Source of the DNA: Peptococcaceae bacterium
GTDB lineage: Bacteria > Bacillota > DSM-12270 > Thermacetogeniales > Thermacetogeniaceae
NCBI GenBank assembly: GCA_003132605.1
Contig: PKYJ01000083.1
Coordinates: 25,261-45,399 of the forward strand
Direction: 5' to 3'
Length of the DNA: 20,139 nt
Within the stretch, counting starts at the first letter, position 1; each line of letters begins with the position of its first letter. The notes under the pieces were generated by a model. It saw nothing but the letters and a program-made list of their open reading frames with translations, was not told the origin of the DNA and did not search any database. Below, in pieces: positions 8,090 through 14,557 of this stretch. The position numbers were made by a program, and so were the translations under genes.

Positions 8090-8125
8090 TTATGATAAGG
8101 CGGATACCTTATGATAAGGCGGATA
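8090..8125 (+). repeat. 17-bp tandem repeat spanning the transporter start
   Basis: TTATGATAAGGCGGATA occurs at 8090-8106 and again at 8109-8125, with a 19-bp period. Each copy carries an ATG and an AAGGCGG that can act as a ribosome binding site. The second copy puts AAGGCGG in front of the ATG at 8125, so the duplication decides which start is used. Confidence 0.9.
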
Positions 8126-9732
8126 TGAACCCTGTAAAAACAGCTAAAAAAATGGAACTATGCGAAGAGATCCCCTGGTCGGTCGTCGTCGTCATTGTCA
8201 TCGGGACTTTTATGGCGATCCTGGACAGCAGCATCGTCAACGTCGCCCTCCCCAAGATGATGGCGGTCTTTGGCGCCAATACCGACACTATTGCCTGGGT
8301 TGTGACCGCCTACATGCTGACCCTGGGGGTGGTCATGCCGCTGTCCGGCTTTCTGGGAGACACCTTCGGCTACAAGCGCTGCTATTTTATGGCGCTCGCC
8401 CTGTTCGTGGCAGGTTCCTTCCTGTGTGGATTTGCCTGGAGCCTGGACAGCCTGATCGCCGCCAGGGTGATCCAGGCCGTGGGTGGCGGCATCCTGACGC
8501 CGCTCGGTATGGCCATCATCTATAAGACCTGCCCGCGCGCCCGGATCGGGGAGATACTCGGGGTCTGGGGCATCTCCGCGATGGCGGCTCCGGCTATCGG
8601 CCCGACTCTCGGTGGATACCTCGTGCAATACGTCGACTGGCGAATGATCTTCTATATCAACGTGCCGATCGGGCTGATCAACCTCTTCCTGGTGTATACA
8701 AATCTCGGGGAATCAGAGCTGATCAAGGGGAAGCACTTTGACCTGACAGGAACGATATTTTCTTCCATCGGCTTTTTCTGCCTGTTGCTGGCCACCAGCG
8801 AGGCCTCCACGGACGGCTGGGGCTCTCCCTTTATCGTATCGCTGTTCGTCGTCGCTGTTATCAGTCTAACCGCCTTTATCATCAACGAGATCAACCATCC
8901 GGAGCCGATCCTGCAACTGCGCCTGTTCAGGAATATGGTCTTCACCATCGCCAATGTGCTGGCATCGATTCTGGCGATCGGAATGTTCGGGGTCACTTTC
9001 CTGATGCCGATCCTGATCCAGGGCGTGCTCGGGCAGACAGCCCTGAAGTGCGGGTTGATCATGTTCCCCGGGGCTATCGCTTCAGGATTGATCATGCCGT
9101 TCAGCGGGTGGTTCTTTGACCGGTACGGCGCCAGGGGCATTGTCATCACGGGGACAGCCATCATTACCGTGACAACCTTTATGATGCACGCCTTCAACGA
9201 CCTCACCCCGTTTTCGTACATGACCATGGTGATCATGATCCGCGGTCTCGGCCTGGGTCTCTGCATGATGCCGACGACGAACGCCGGGATGAACGCCGTC
9301 CCGCCGCATCTCGTCGGGCGCGCCTCCGCCACCATCAACCAGGTGCGCCAGGTCAGCGCTTCTTTCGGGATCGCCATTCTCACCACGATCATGCAAAACC
9401 GCCAGGTATTCCACGCAACTCGTCTGGCCGAGGCGGCGAATATGTCCACCAGCACGGCAGGACTGGCCATGCAAGGAAGGCTGATCGGCCTGGCGTACCA
9501 GTTGGGGATGGCCTCCGGCATGTCCCGTGCCCTGGGTCTCGGCCTGGTCTTTATCAGGATGGAATATCTTTCCATGATCCAGGCCATAGATGACGTCTTC
9601 ATCGTTGCAGCTGTCCTGTGCATGCTGGGCTTTATAATGAGTTTCTTCCTGATGGACGTGAGAAAACGCCACCCTGTACGCAGTGAGGCAGCCGGATCAA
9701 CCCGGCAGGAAGGCATCGCCCTCGAGGGATAG
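8125..9732 (+). CDS. DHA2-family MFS exporter (EmrB/QacA type)
   Basis: Proton-coupled exporter with 14 predicted membrane spans, 535 aa from ATG 8125 or 546 aa from ATG 8092. Family marks are visible: the span-1 motif MAILDSSIVNVALPKM, motif A LGDTFGYKRC between spans 2 and 3, and RVIQAVGGGILTPLGMA with a motif C-like region (GPTLGGYLV). The 8125 start is preferred because AAGGCGG precedes it; nothing precedes 8092. The gene follows the HlyD-type adaptor by about 100-135 bp and probably forms an EmrAB-like pair with it, transcribed from the promoter at 6808. Substrate specificity cannot be read from sequence. Heptamer repeat arrays flank the gene. Confidence 0.93.
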   Translation: MNPVKTAKKMELCEEIPWSVVVVIVIGTFMAILDSSIVNVALPKMMAVFGANTDTIAWVVTAYMLTLGVVMPLSGFLGDTFGYKRCYFMALALFVAGSFLCGFAWSLDSLIAARVIQAVGGGILTPLGMAIIYKTCPRARIGEILGVWGISAMAAPAIGPTLGGYLVQYVDWRMIFYINVPIGLINLFLVYTNLGESELIKGKHFDLTGTIFSSIGFFCLLLATSEASTDGWGSPFIVSLFVVAVISLTAFIINEINHPEPILQLRLFRNMVFTIANVLASILAIGMFGVTFLMPILIQGVLGQTALKCGLIMFPGAIASGLIMPFSGWFFDRYGARGIVITGTAIITVTTFMMHAFNDLTPFSYMTMVIMIRGLGLGLCMMPTTNAGMNAVPPHLVGRASATINQVRQVSASFGIAILTTIMQNRQVFHATRLAEAANMSTSTAGLAMQGRLIGLAYQLGMASGMSRALGLGLVFIRMEYLSMIQAIDDVFIVAAVLCMLGFIMSFFLMDVRKRHPVRSEAAGSTRQEGIALEG

Positions 9733-9733
9733 C

Positions 9734-9754
9734 CCGGCTCGAGGTTCGAGGCTC
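9734..9754. repeat. Heptamer tandem repeat (gaggttc type), three units
   Basis: CCGGCTC, GAGGTTC, GAGGCTC in register directly after the transporter stop codon. It is the same unit family as the array before the transporter. The right part (TTCGAGGCTCGAA) is also a near-palindrome. Confidence 0.75.
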
Positions 9755-9874
9755 GAAGGGGAAAGGCTAATCGAACATTGAGGGTGTTGCAGCCCTGAAA
9801 ATTAGCCCAGGTTCGGACGCTTCCTCAGGGGAGATTCCTCAGGGAAGGCGGCAAAAGGGCCATCCCTCTGAAGG

Positions 9875-10711
9875 CTACTTATGATTGGTTTGCGCTTCTT
9901 TGGGCTGTTTGCCCTGGGAGGCGAGCAGTTCCGAGACCGTGACCAACTGGTAGCCACGCTGCTTGATACCCTTGATCAGGGTGGGCAGAGCAGCAAGGGT
10001 GCCCGCCTTGTCCTCGTGCAGCAGGATGATCGAACCCGGCTGCACGTTTGTGAGCACATTATTGATGATCTTCTCCGGACTTGCATACCAGTCCCCGGGA
10101 TCGATGCTCCAGAGGACAATTTTCATACCCATCCCATTGATCAGATTGATCAGCGGCTGGTTCAGGTGACCACCCGGTGGTCTGAACAGAAAAACCTGCG
10201 TATGTGAATCCCGCTCAATCAACCGCCTGGCCGAAGTGATGTCCTGTATGGCCGCGGCCGGGTCCATTTGCTCAAGATTGCGGTGTTCGAAGGCGTGGCA
10301 GCCAAGCTCGTTGCCGCTCCCGGCGATCTTGGCGGCTAGGCCGGAGTTCTCCTGAACATGGCGCCCAACTAGGAAAAATGTGGCATGTGTGCCATACCTG
10401 TCAAGCACATCGAGGTACAGAGGCGTGAACTTCCTCGAGGGGCCGTCGTCGAAAGTGATGGCCACCATTTTACCGGCGCCGGGCCAACTATGGACAACTC
10501 CCTGTGGGCGTGCTGCCGGCTCCACCGGCGGTGGCGTGGTCTGGCTCCGTATCGAAGTCCGGTTGAGGCCGGTGTCGGCGGCAAACTTATTCAGCAACGG
10601 CCCGGCCTTTTGGAAACCGTTGCGGGTACCGGTGTAGTAAGGTGTAAGAACCGCCAGGCACAAAAGAATCAATGCTACTGCGAGGCCGTACTTTTTTGGA
10701 ACCGGACGCAT
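9875..10711 (-). CDS. Membrane-anchored polysaccharide deacetylase (NodB/CE4 family)
   Basis: Metal-dependent de-N-acetylase of the NodB fold acting on extracytoplasmic polysaccharide, possibly peptidoglycan. The 278-aa protein has an N-terminal membrane segment (9-24), a linker to about 70, then the CE4 domain: TFDDGP (86-91, catalytic base and metal Asp), the metal His pair in HAFEH (139 and 143), RPPGG (177-181), DPGDW, and LLHED near the C-terminus. All CE4 motifs are present, so it should be active. The start ATG is 2 nt after the stop of a 40-codon ORF, suggesting translational coupling. The name PdaB or PdaA would be over-precise. Confidence 0.93.
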   Translation of the reverse strand: MRPVPKKYGLAVALILLCLAVLTPYYTGTRNGFQKAGPLLNKFAADTGLNRTSIRSQTTPPPVEPAARPQGVVHSWPGAGKMVAITFDDGPSRKFTPLYLDVLDRYGTHATFFLVGRHVQENSGLAAKIAGSGNELGCHAFEHRNLEQMDPAAAIQDITSARRLIERDSHTQVFLFRPPGGHLNQPLINLINGMGMKIVLWSIDPGDWYASPEKIINNVLTNVQPGSIILLHEDKAGTLAALPTLIKGIKQRGYQLVTVSELLASQGKQPKEAQTNHK

Positions 10712-10713
10712 AT

Positions 10714-10836
10714 TTATGCCTGCTCGGGTTCCGGCACTTCCGGCTCTTCTGTCCGTGGTCTATAAGGCATCTCCTGTGGCACCGGGATTTCCACCACTTC
10801 ATTTTCAGGCAGCTTACAGATCAGGGTTTTTGACAT
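10714..10836 (-). CDS. Small Pro/Glu-rich protein upstream of the deacetylase (40 aa, unknown)
   Basis: A 40-codon ORF starting MSKTLICKLP and ending EPEVPEPEQA. It has an excellent ribosome binding site (GGAGGG at 10844-10849, 7 nt from ATG), and its TAA lies 2 nt before the deacetylase ATG. The C-terminal half is rich in Pro and Glu; there is no signal peptide or membrane segment. No family is recognised. It may be a real small protein, or a leader ORF whose translation feeds the deacetylase start, which has only a weak GAGCAGG of its own. The strong site and coupling argue that it is translated. Confidence 0.6.
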   Translation of the reverse strand: MSKTLICKLPENEVVEIPVPQEMPYRPRTEEPEVPEPEQA

Positions 10837-10874
10837 TATACATCCCTCCATGTCTGTTTCTTCTTATCCATTCC

Positions 10875-10895
10875 CCCGTTACCCGTTTCCCATTC
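10875..10895. repeat. Heptamer tandem repeat (cccgttt type), three units
   Basis: CCCGTTA, CCCGTTT, CCCATTC in register, upstream of the deacetylase operon. Its 7-bp period equals that of the other arrays in this window, but the unit sequence differs. Confidence 0.7.
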
Positions 10896-10939
10896 ATGAG
10901 AACTCCGGATTAAAAAAATAGAATATTGTCGAGATATAT

Positions 10940-11095
10940 ATGATTCTGCTGCAAAAAGTCTCTTTTGGTCAGCTACTATGCTTTATTTTCATGGAACTGC
11001 TCGGAGATTTCGGAGTAAATCTGGATTACGACGAAGAGGATCTTGATGCAGACTTGCGTACCATAAGGGGGTTAAAAAGCGGTGGTAATATGTGA
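10940..11095 (+). pseudogene. Remnant of a UPF0175-family antitoxin
   Basis: A 51-codon reading frame starting at ATG 10940, with a TAG seven codons upstream. Its core, VSFGQLL..., FMELLGDFGVNLDYDEEDLDADL, matches what is expected of the C-terminal half of UPF0175 antitoxins (FMELLG..G + acidic DYDEEDL). The usual N-terminal 35-40 residues are missing and the GKAAEL-like helix is degraded. It overlaps the start of the DUF3368 toxin remnant by 14 nt, as these pairs normally do. Assignment rests on memory of the family pattern. Confidence 0.6.
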
Positions 11096-11573
11096 TACTA
11101 CCGTGTTGATTGCCCTCGCCCGGATAGGATGCCTGTGGTTGCAGAAAGAGCTGTGGAACGCTATCGTAATTCCCGAAGCTGTCTACCAAGAAGCCTCTAA
11201 AGGTGTTCCCGGAAACGATGAGATTGCTCAAGCGGTTAAATCAAGCTGGCTTCAAGTTGGAAAGGTTCAAAATCAAAAAATGGTTCTTCTTCTTCAAGGC
11301 AATTTGTGAGGGAAGGGTGAATGCGAGTGTATTATCCTGGCGCAAGAAACAGGGGCGAAAATTATCTTAACTGACGATAAAAAAGCAAGAAAAATTGCTT
11401 CTCAGGGTGGTTTTCAAGTCATCGGTACACTTGGTTTACTGGTGATGGCTACTCAAGAAAAGATTATAACCAAGCAGGATACGGCTCAAGCTGTAAACTC
11501 ACTGGCAAAAACTAACTTTCGCTTATCGGATGGTATCATTCAAAAAGCCTTGAACCTAATCGAAAACATTTAG
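11082..11573 (+). pseudogene. DUF3368 PIN-domain (VapC-like) toxin, interrupted by an in-frame TGA
   Basis: Read through the TGA at 11307-11309, one frame runs 163 codons, the normal length for DUF3368. The first part (75 codons from GTG 11082) has the PIN start VICDTTVLIALARIG and the IPEAVYQEA block. The part after the stop has GECECIILAQE, the acidic ILTDDKKARKIA and VIGTLGLLVMA, all in the same frame. Only one nonsense codon separates the halves and no frameshift is needed. PIN toxins are RNases, so loss of the C-terminal acidic residues should inactivate the product. The partner antitoxin is also decayed. Confidence 0.85.
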
Positions 11574-11620
11574 CACGCCTTTGAATTTGGCAGGTGCCAA
11601 GCAACAAAACCATTCCTCAT

Positions 11621-11642
11621 GCCCAGCGTTTGGGCTTTTTTT
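11621..11642 (+). terminator. Intrinsic terminator between the toxin remnant and sigK
   Basis: GCCCA-GCGTT-TGGGC (11621-11635) followed by seven T. It isolates sigK from upstream transcription, so sigK needs its own promoter in the 117 bp that follow. Confidence 0.85.
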
Positions 11643-11691
11643 ATACCCCTCTAACCCGGCATAGCCGGACCTAAAAAGGTTAAATAACTTA

Positions 11692-11760
11692 GACAAGCAC
11701 CAAATATCGTCAATCCCCATATGATTTAACGGTGACGCAAAAATCCGGAGGGGATTGACG
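11692..11760 (+). promoter_or_regulatory. sigK leader: sporulation-type promoter candidate and 11-bp inverted repeat over the ribosome binding site
   Basis: CGTCAATCCCC (11708-11718) is the exact reverse complement of GGGGATTGACG (11750-11760). The right arm covers most of the GGAGGGG ribosome binding site and the first base of the GTG start. CATATGAT (11718-11725) resembles a sigma-E -10 element; no good -35 is seen. GACAAG at 11692-11697 resembles the core of a SpoIIID box. The repeat is certain; the promoter and SpoIIID readings are inference. Confidence 0.5.
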
Positions 11761-12461
11761 TGCTTTCACAGCTGTTCATGGTAACAGCTATTTCTTTTCT
11801 TCAGGGGCTTGTCTTTTTATCCGGCTATATCAGCAACAATGTATTTCCCCAACCACTCTCTGAAACCGAAGAATCCAGTTGCCTGCAGAAGCTGAAGCAA
11901 GGCGACGAGGAGGCCCGCAACATACTAATAGAGCACAACCTGCGCCTCGTCGCCCACATAATAAAAAAATTCGATGCCACAGGCGAGGATATCGACGATC
12001 TGATCTCCATCGGCACCATCGGGCTGATCAAGGCGATCAACACCTTCAACCTGGATAAAGGGACCAAGCTGGCCACCTATGCGTCCAGGTGTATCGAGAA
12101 CGAGATCCTGATGTTTCTGCGTGCCGCCAAGAAGAACAGGAGCGAGGTATCGCTCTACGATCCGATCGGGACGGACAAGGAGGGGAACGAGGTGACCCTG
12201 CTTGACGTGCTGGGAACCAATTCGGAGGCTGTCTCGGAGATGGTGGAAAACTTCTTCGAGGAGCGGCGCCTGCTGGAAAAAGTGAAAAACCTGAGCAAGC
12301 GGGAACGCAAGGTGCTGGAGTTGAGGTATGGCCTGTTTGGCGGGCTGCGGCAGACCCAGCGGGAGATCGCCCGGCTGCTGGGAATATCCAGGAGCTACGT
12401 GTCCCGGCTGGAGAAAAGAGCGATCAGGAGACTGTTGACGGAACTTTCCGAGGGCAGCTAG
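11760..12461 (+). CDS. sigK: Sporulation sigma factor SigK (pro-sigma-K)
   Basis: Late mother-cell sigma factor, 233 aa. A hydrophobic pro-sequence (1-22) is followed by YISNNVFPQPL, so processing by SpoIVFB is expected near residue 22/23 by analogy with Bacillus subtilis. Region 2 runs through LIEHNLRLVAHIIKKFDATGEDIDDLISIGTIGLIKA (57-92) and KLATYASRCIENEILMFLR (103-121). DPIGTDKEGNE is typical of SigK/SigE. Region 4 contains the helix-turn-helix TQREIARLLGISRSYVSRLEKRA (199-221). The gene is continuous, with no skin-type element. The GTG start at 11760 follows GGAGGGG at 6 nt. The strong family signature and pro-sequence separate it from SigE. Confidence 0.96.
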   Translation: MLSQLFMVTAISFLQGLVFLSGYISNNVFPQPLSETEESSCLQKLKQGDEEARNILIEHNLRLVAHIIKKFDATGEDIDDLISIGTIGLIKAINTFNLDKGTKLATYASRCIENEILMFLRAAKKNRSEVSLYDPIGTDKEGNEVTLLDVLGTNSEAVSEMVENFFEERRLLEKVKNLSKRERKVLELRYGLFGGLRQTQREIARLLGISRSYVSRLEKRAIRRLLTELSEGS

Positions 12462-12656
12462 GCTAATACCGTTGAGGCTCCTACCCGAATAATCACCAAA
12501 ACACTTTCCGCCTTCTGAACCCCTTCACAAAGACTGCAGTCGTGAATCGCCCTGATTCTGCCAAGCCCGGCGCCTCGTCAGGCTCGTGGTTGCCTGAAAG
12601 GCTTCCATTGAATAGTTCATGTCTCAGCTCTGATGGCGACCCCAGGCAGGCTGTCA

Positions 12657-12685
12657 TTGCTAAAAGTGGGCTGATATGCTAATAT
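12657..12685 (+). promoter_or_regulatory. Possible promoter of the radical SAM/yqeG operon
   Basis: TTGCTA (12657-12662) and TAATAT (12680-12685) are 17 bp apart, each matching the consensus at four of six bases. The inverted repeat CTGATA...TATCAG (12671-12691) overlaps the -10 box. The call is weak. Confidence 0.3.
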
Positions 12686-12702
12686 TATCAGGATGGATGC
12701 CT

Positions 12703-12739
12703 GCCGCCGGCGTCAATGGATTGGAAACGCCAGGGCGGC
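12703..12739 (+). other. GC-rich stem-loop upstream of the radical SAM gene
   Basis: GCCGC CGGCGT (12703-12713) can pair with ACGCC (12727-12731) and GCGGC (12735-12739), with a 3-nt bulge and a 13-nt loop. It lies in the likely leader about 50 bp before the TTG start. It has no U-tract, so it is not a classic terminator. Its function is unknown. Confidence 0.4.
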
Positions 12740-12787
12740 GGTGGCCGGCGCCATGCGGTCAAAACGTCATACGGCGGGTCCTGAGAG

Positions 12788-13759
12788 TTGAATCAATTGC
12801 AGCGGCCATATTATCCTCTGAGCGAGTTTTTGCGGGAGCGGTTTGGGTGCCGCGTCAGCAAAATTCCTGTGCATGCCGGCTTTGACTGCCCCAACCGAGA
12901 TGGCCGGGTGGGCAGGGAAGGCTGCATCTTCTGCTGGAACCCGAGCTTCAGCCCGGCCCTGCAGGAGTCGCCGGCGTCTTTGACGGAGCAGATCCGGGTC
13001 GGCAGGGAAGCGGTCAAAGGCGCTGGCATCGATAGACGCAAGTTCCTGGTCTACTTTCAGTCGTACACAAATACCTATGCCCCGGTTGAAAAGCTACGGA
13101 GGCTCTACGACACAGCCCTGGCGGAGCCGGATGTGGTTGGGCTTTGCATTGCCACCCGCCCTGACTGCGTGCCTGGGCCGGTGTTGGACATGCTGGAGGG
13201 GTATGCCCGGCGGTGGCACCTGTGGCTGGAACTGGGGCTGCAATCAGCCCATGACCGCACTCTGGCCGTGATCAGGCGTGGGCATACCCGGGCGGCTTTT
13301 GAGGATGCGGCTGCCAGGAGCAGCGGCAGGGGGTTTTATGTGTGCGCCCACGTGATCCTGGGGCTGCCCGGCGAGGGGCGCCGGGAAATGATGGAGACGG
13401 CTGATTTTTTGAGTTCCCAGCCGGTGCAGGGCGTTAAGATTCACCATCTTCAGATAATCGCCGGCACTCCCCTGGAGGCCATGTACCGGTGTGGCCGGGT
13501 GGCGCCGCTGGGCCTCGACGAATACCTGCAGTTGGTCTGCGATTTCTTGGAAAGGCTGCGCCCTGACATTACCATCCACCGCCTGATGGGCGATGTGCTC
13601 GATGACAGCTTGCTGCTGGCTCCGCGCTGGCCGGAAGGGAAGGCGCAGGTCATCAGCGCCGTGGAGCGGGAGCTGAGGCTCAGGGGCAGCCGGCAGGGAA
13701 GTCGCTGGCTTCCGGACAAGGGGAAGAATGGATGGGGTGGGGCCGATGATGAACTTTGA
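12788..13759 (+). CDS. Radical SAM protein, TIGR01212/YhcC family
   Basis: Radical SAM protein of unknown substrate, 323 aa. The cluster-binding cysteines are Cys34, Cys46 and Cys49 in the family's long-spaced form (CPNRDGRVGREGCIFC, CX11CX2C), unlike the usual CX3CX2C. Further family blocks are FQSYTNTYAP, CIATRPDC, LWLELGLQSAHDRTL, VCAHVILGLPGE, VKIHHLQIIAGTPLE and HRLMGDV. The length is normal. The start is TTG 12788, chosen for family fit; no clear ribosome binding site is present. Its 3' end overlaps yqeG, so the two are cotranscribed. Cellular function is not established for the family. Confidence 0.92.
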   Translation: MNQLQRPYYPLSEFLRERFGCRVSKIPVHAGFDCPNRDGRVGREGCIFCWNPSFSPALQESPASLTEQIRVGREAVKGAGIDRRKFLVYFQSYTNTYAPVEKLRRLYDTALAEPDVVGLCIATRPDCVPGPVLDMLEGYARRWHLWLELGLQSAHDRTLAVIRRGHTRAAFEDAAARSSGRGFYVCAHVILGLPGEGRREMMETADFLSSQPVQGVKIHHLQIIAGTPLEAMYRCGRVAPLGLDEYLQLVCDFLERLRPDITIHRLMGDVLDDSLLLAPRWPEGKAQVISAVERELRLRGSRQGSRWLPDKGKNGWGGADDEL

Positions 13760-14237
13760 CCTGCTGCGCCCCGGGCGCATCTGTGGTTCCATACTGGATG
13801 TATCCCTGCCAGAGCTGTCGCGGATGGGTGTCAGGGGTATCATCATCGATATAGACAACACCCTGACGGAGTGGCACAGCCCCGTCCTGCCGGAGGGCGC
13901 CGCAGCGTGGTTGGAGCAGGCGGGGCGGGAGGGCATCCGGCTCTGTTTTGTATCCAACAATTCGGCCAGGCGCGCCCGGGATGTGGCTGACAAGGCGGGC
14001 ATCCCGTTCGTCGCCAAAGCCCAGAAGCCGAGGCGCCGCAGCTTCAGGAAGGCCATGGAGATCATGGGCACGGCCCCCGGGCAGACGGCGGTGATCGGAG
14101 ACCAACTCTTCACCGATATCCTGGGGGGGAACCGGATGGGCATGTTGACGATCCTGGTCACCCCGATCAGCAGGCATGAATTCTTTGGGACGCGCTTGAT
14201 GCGGTTGGTGGAAGCGATCTTTCTCAGGAGATTATAA
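13746..14237 (+). CDS. yqeG: YqeG-family HAD-IIIA phosphatase
   Basis: HAD-superfamily phosphatase of the YqeG/TIGR01668 family, substrate unknown in bacteria. Motif I is IDIDNTL (nucleophile Asp), motif II lies in CFVSNNS, the conserved Lys is in AKAQKPRRRSFRKA, and motif III is VIGDQLFTDILGGNRMG. All catalytic positions are present. The start at 13746 (MMNFDLL) fits the usual distance to motif I and follows a G-rich stretch; an ATG at 13728 would add six residues. It overlaps the end of the radical SAM gene. This gene commonly precedes aroE in Firmicutes, as it does here apart from a small minus-strand gene between them. Confidence 0.92.
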   Translation: MMNFDLLRPGRICGSILDVSLPELSRMGVRGIIIDIDNTLTEWHSPVLPEGAAAWLEQAGREGIRLCFVSNNSARRARDVADKAGIPFVAKAQKPRRRSFRKAMEIMGTAPGQTAVIGDQLFTDILGGNRMGMLTILVTPISRHEFFGTRLMRLVEAIFLRRL

Positions 14238-14239
14238 CA

Positions 14240-14266
14240 ATACCCCCACTTTTGAAGTGGGAGTAT
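14240..14266. repeat. Hairpin after yqeG: bidirectional terminator or REP/IS200-like remnant
   Basis: ATACCCCCACTT-TTG-AAGTGGGAGTAT pairs over 12 bp with one C-A mismatch, starting 3 nt beyond the yqeG stop. It sits between convergent genes. A short T-containing run (TGTTATAATC) follows it on the minus strand and none on the plus strand. The CCCCACTT...AAGTGGG core resembles hairpins recognised by Y1 (IS200/IS605-type) transposases, but no transposase is present here. Confidence 0.55.
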
Positions 14267-14314
14267 CCTCAATCAGGCTTGATTTCGGACCGTTCCACCA
14301 CATAACAGGTGTAA

Positions 14315-14467
14315 TCATTGCTGGGAATAGGCGACCAGGTACACTGCCTCTTTGCGGGAGCGTCCCCGGTTGCGGTTGAGGAATTGCTCAACTTCGATCA
14401 GCTTCTTGATCTCCTCTTCGGTGAGAGCGGCGATGAGGAAATTATCTTCCTTGCTGCTTTTTGCCAT
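14315..14467 (-). CDS. Small conserved-looking protein of unknown function (50 aa)
   Basis: A 50-residue protein starting MAKSSKEDNF, with a predicted amphipathic helical centre (ALTEEEIKKLIEVEQFLN) and a basic patch NRGRSRKEA. The ATG at 14467 has AGGGAGGT 8 nt upstream, a near-perfect ribosome binding site. A longer frame from 14509 lacks one. The gene is a minus-strand insert between yqeG and aroE. The mix of charged helix and Arg-rich segment could suit nucleic acid or protein binding, but no family is recognised and no function is claimed. Confidence 0.7.
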   Translation of the reverse strand: MAKSSKEDNFLIAALTEEEIKKLIEVEQFLNRNRGRSRKEAVYLVAYSQQ

Positions 14468-14557
14468 ATTGGTTGACCTCCCTGTGAAATTCATCTTCAT
14501 TTTAGCCATCCTGAAGGTCTTTTATGTGTGAAAGTTGGGGGGGAAGGATGATGGGTT

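Larger units (their letters stand above)
12462..12787. other. Intergenic region after sigK
   Basis: In 326 bp there is no convincing ORF and no U-tailed terminator. There is an inverted repeat TTCAC...GTGAA around GACTGCAGTC (12524-12546), a promoter candidate at 12657-12685, and a GC-rich stem-loop at 12703-12739, described separately. Confidence 0.5.

Noticed and set aside
8652..9716. A 354-codon open frame on the minus strand opposite the DHA2 exporter
   Set aside because: The plus strand encodes a full membrane transporter; the minus frame is its mirror, with no start signal or family match.
7995..9754. T-arm-like GGTTCGA sequences suggesting tRNA genes
   Set aside because: No acceptor stem, D-arm or anticodon arm can be drawn around either site; the pattern is a heptamer repeat.
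11307..11309. In-frame TGA as selenocysteine or programmed read-through in the DUF3368 frame
   Set aside because: No stable hairpin of SECIS type follows at the right distance, PIN toxins are not known selenoproteins, and the partner antitoxin is degraded. A simple nonsense mutation explains it.
11760..12461. A possible skin-type interruption in sigK
   Set aside because: The frame is continuous from pro-sequence through region 4 with no recombination-site break.
12676..12885. A 69-codon frame between sigK and the radical SAM gene
   Set aside because: It runs into the radical SAM gene in another frame, has no ribosome binding site, and covers the stem-loop region.
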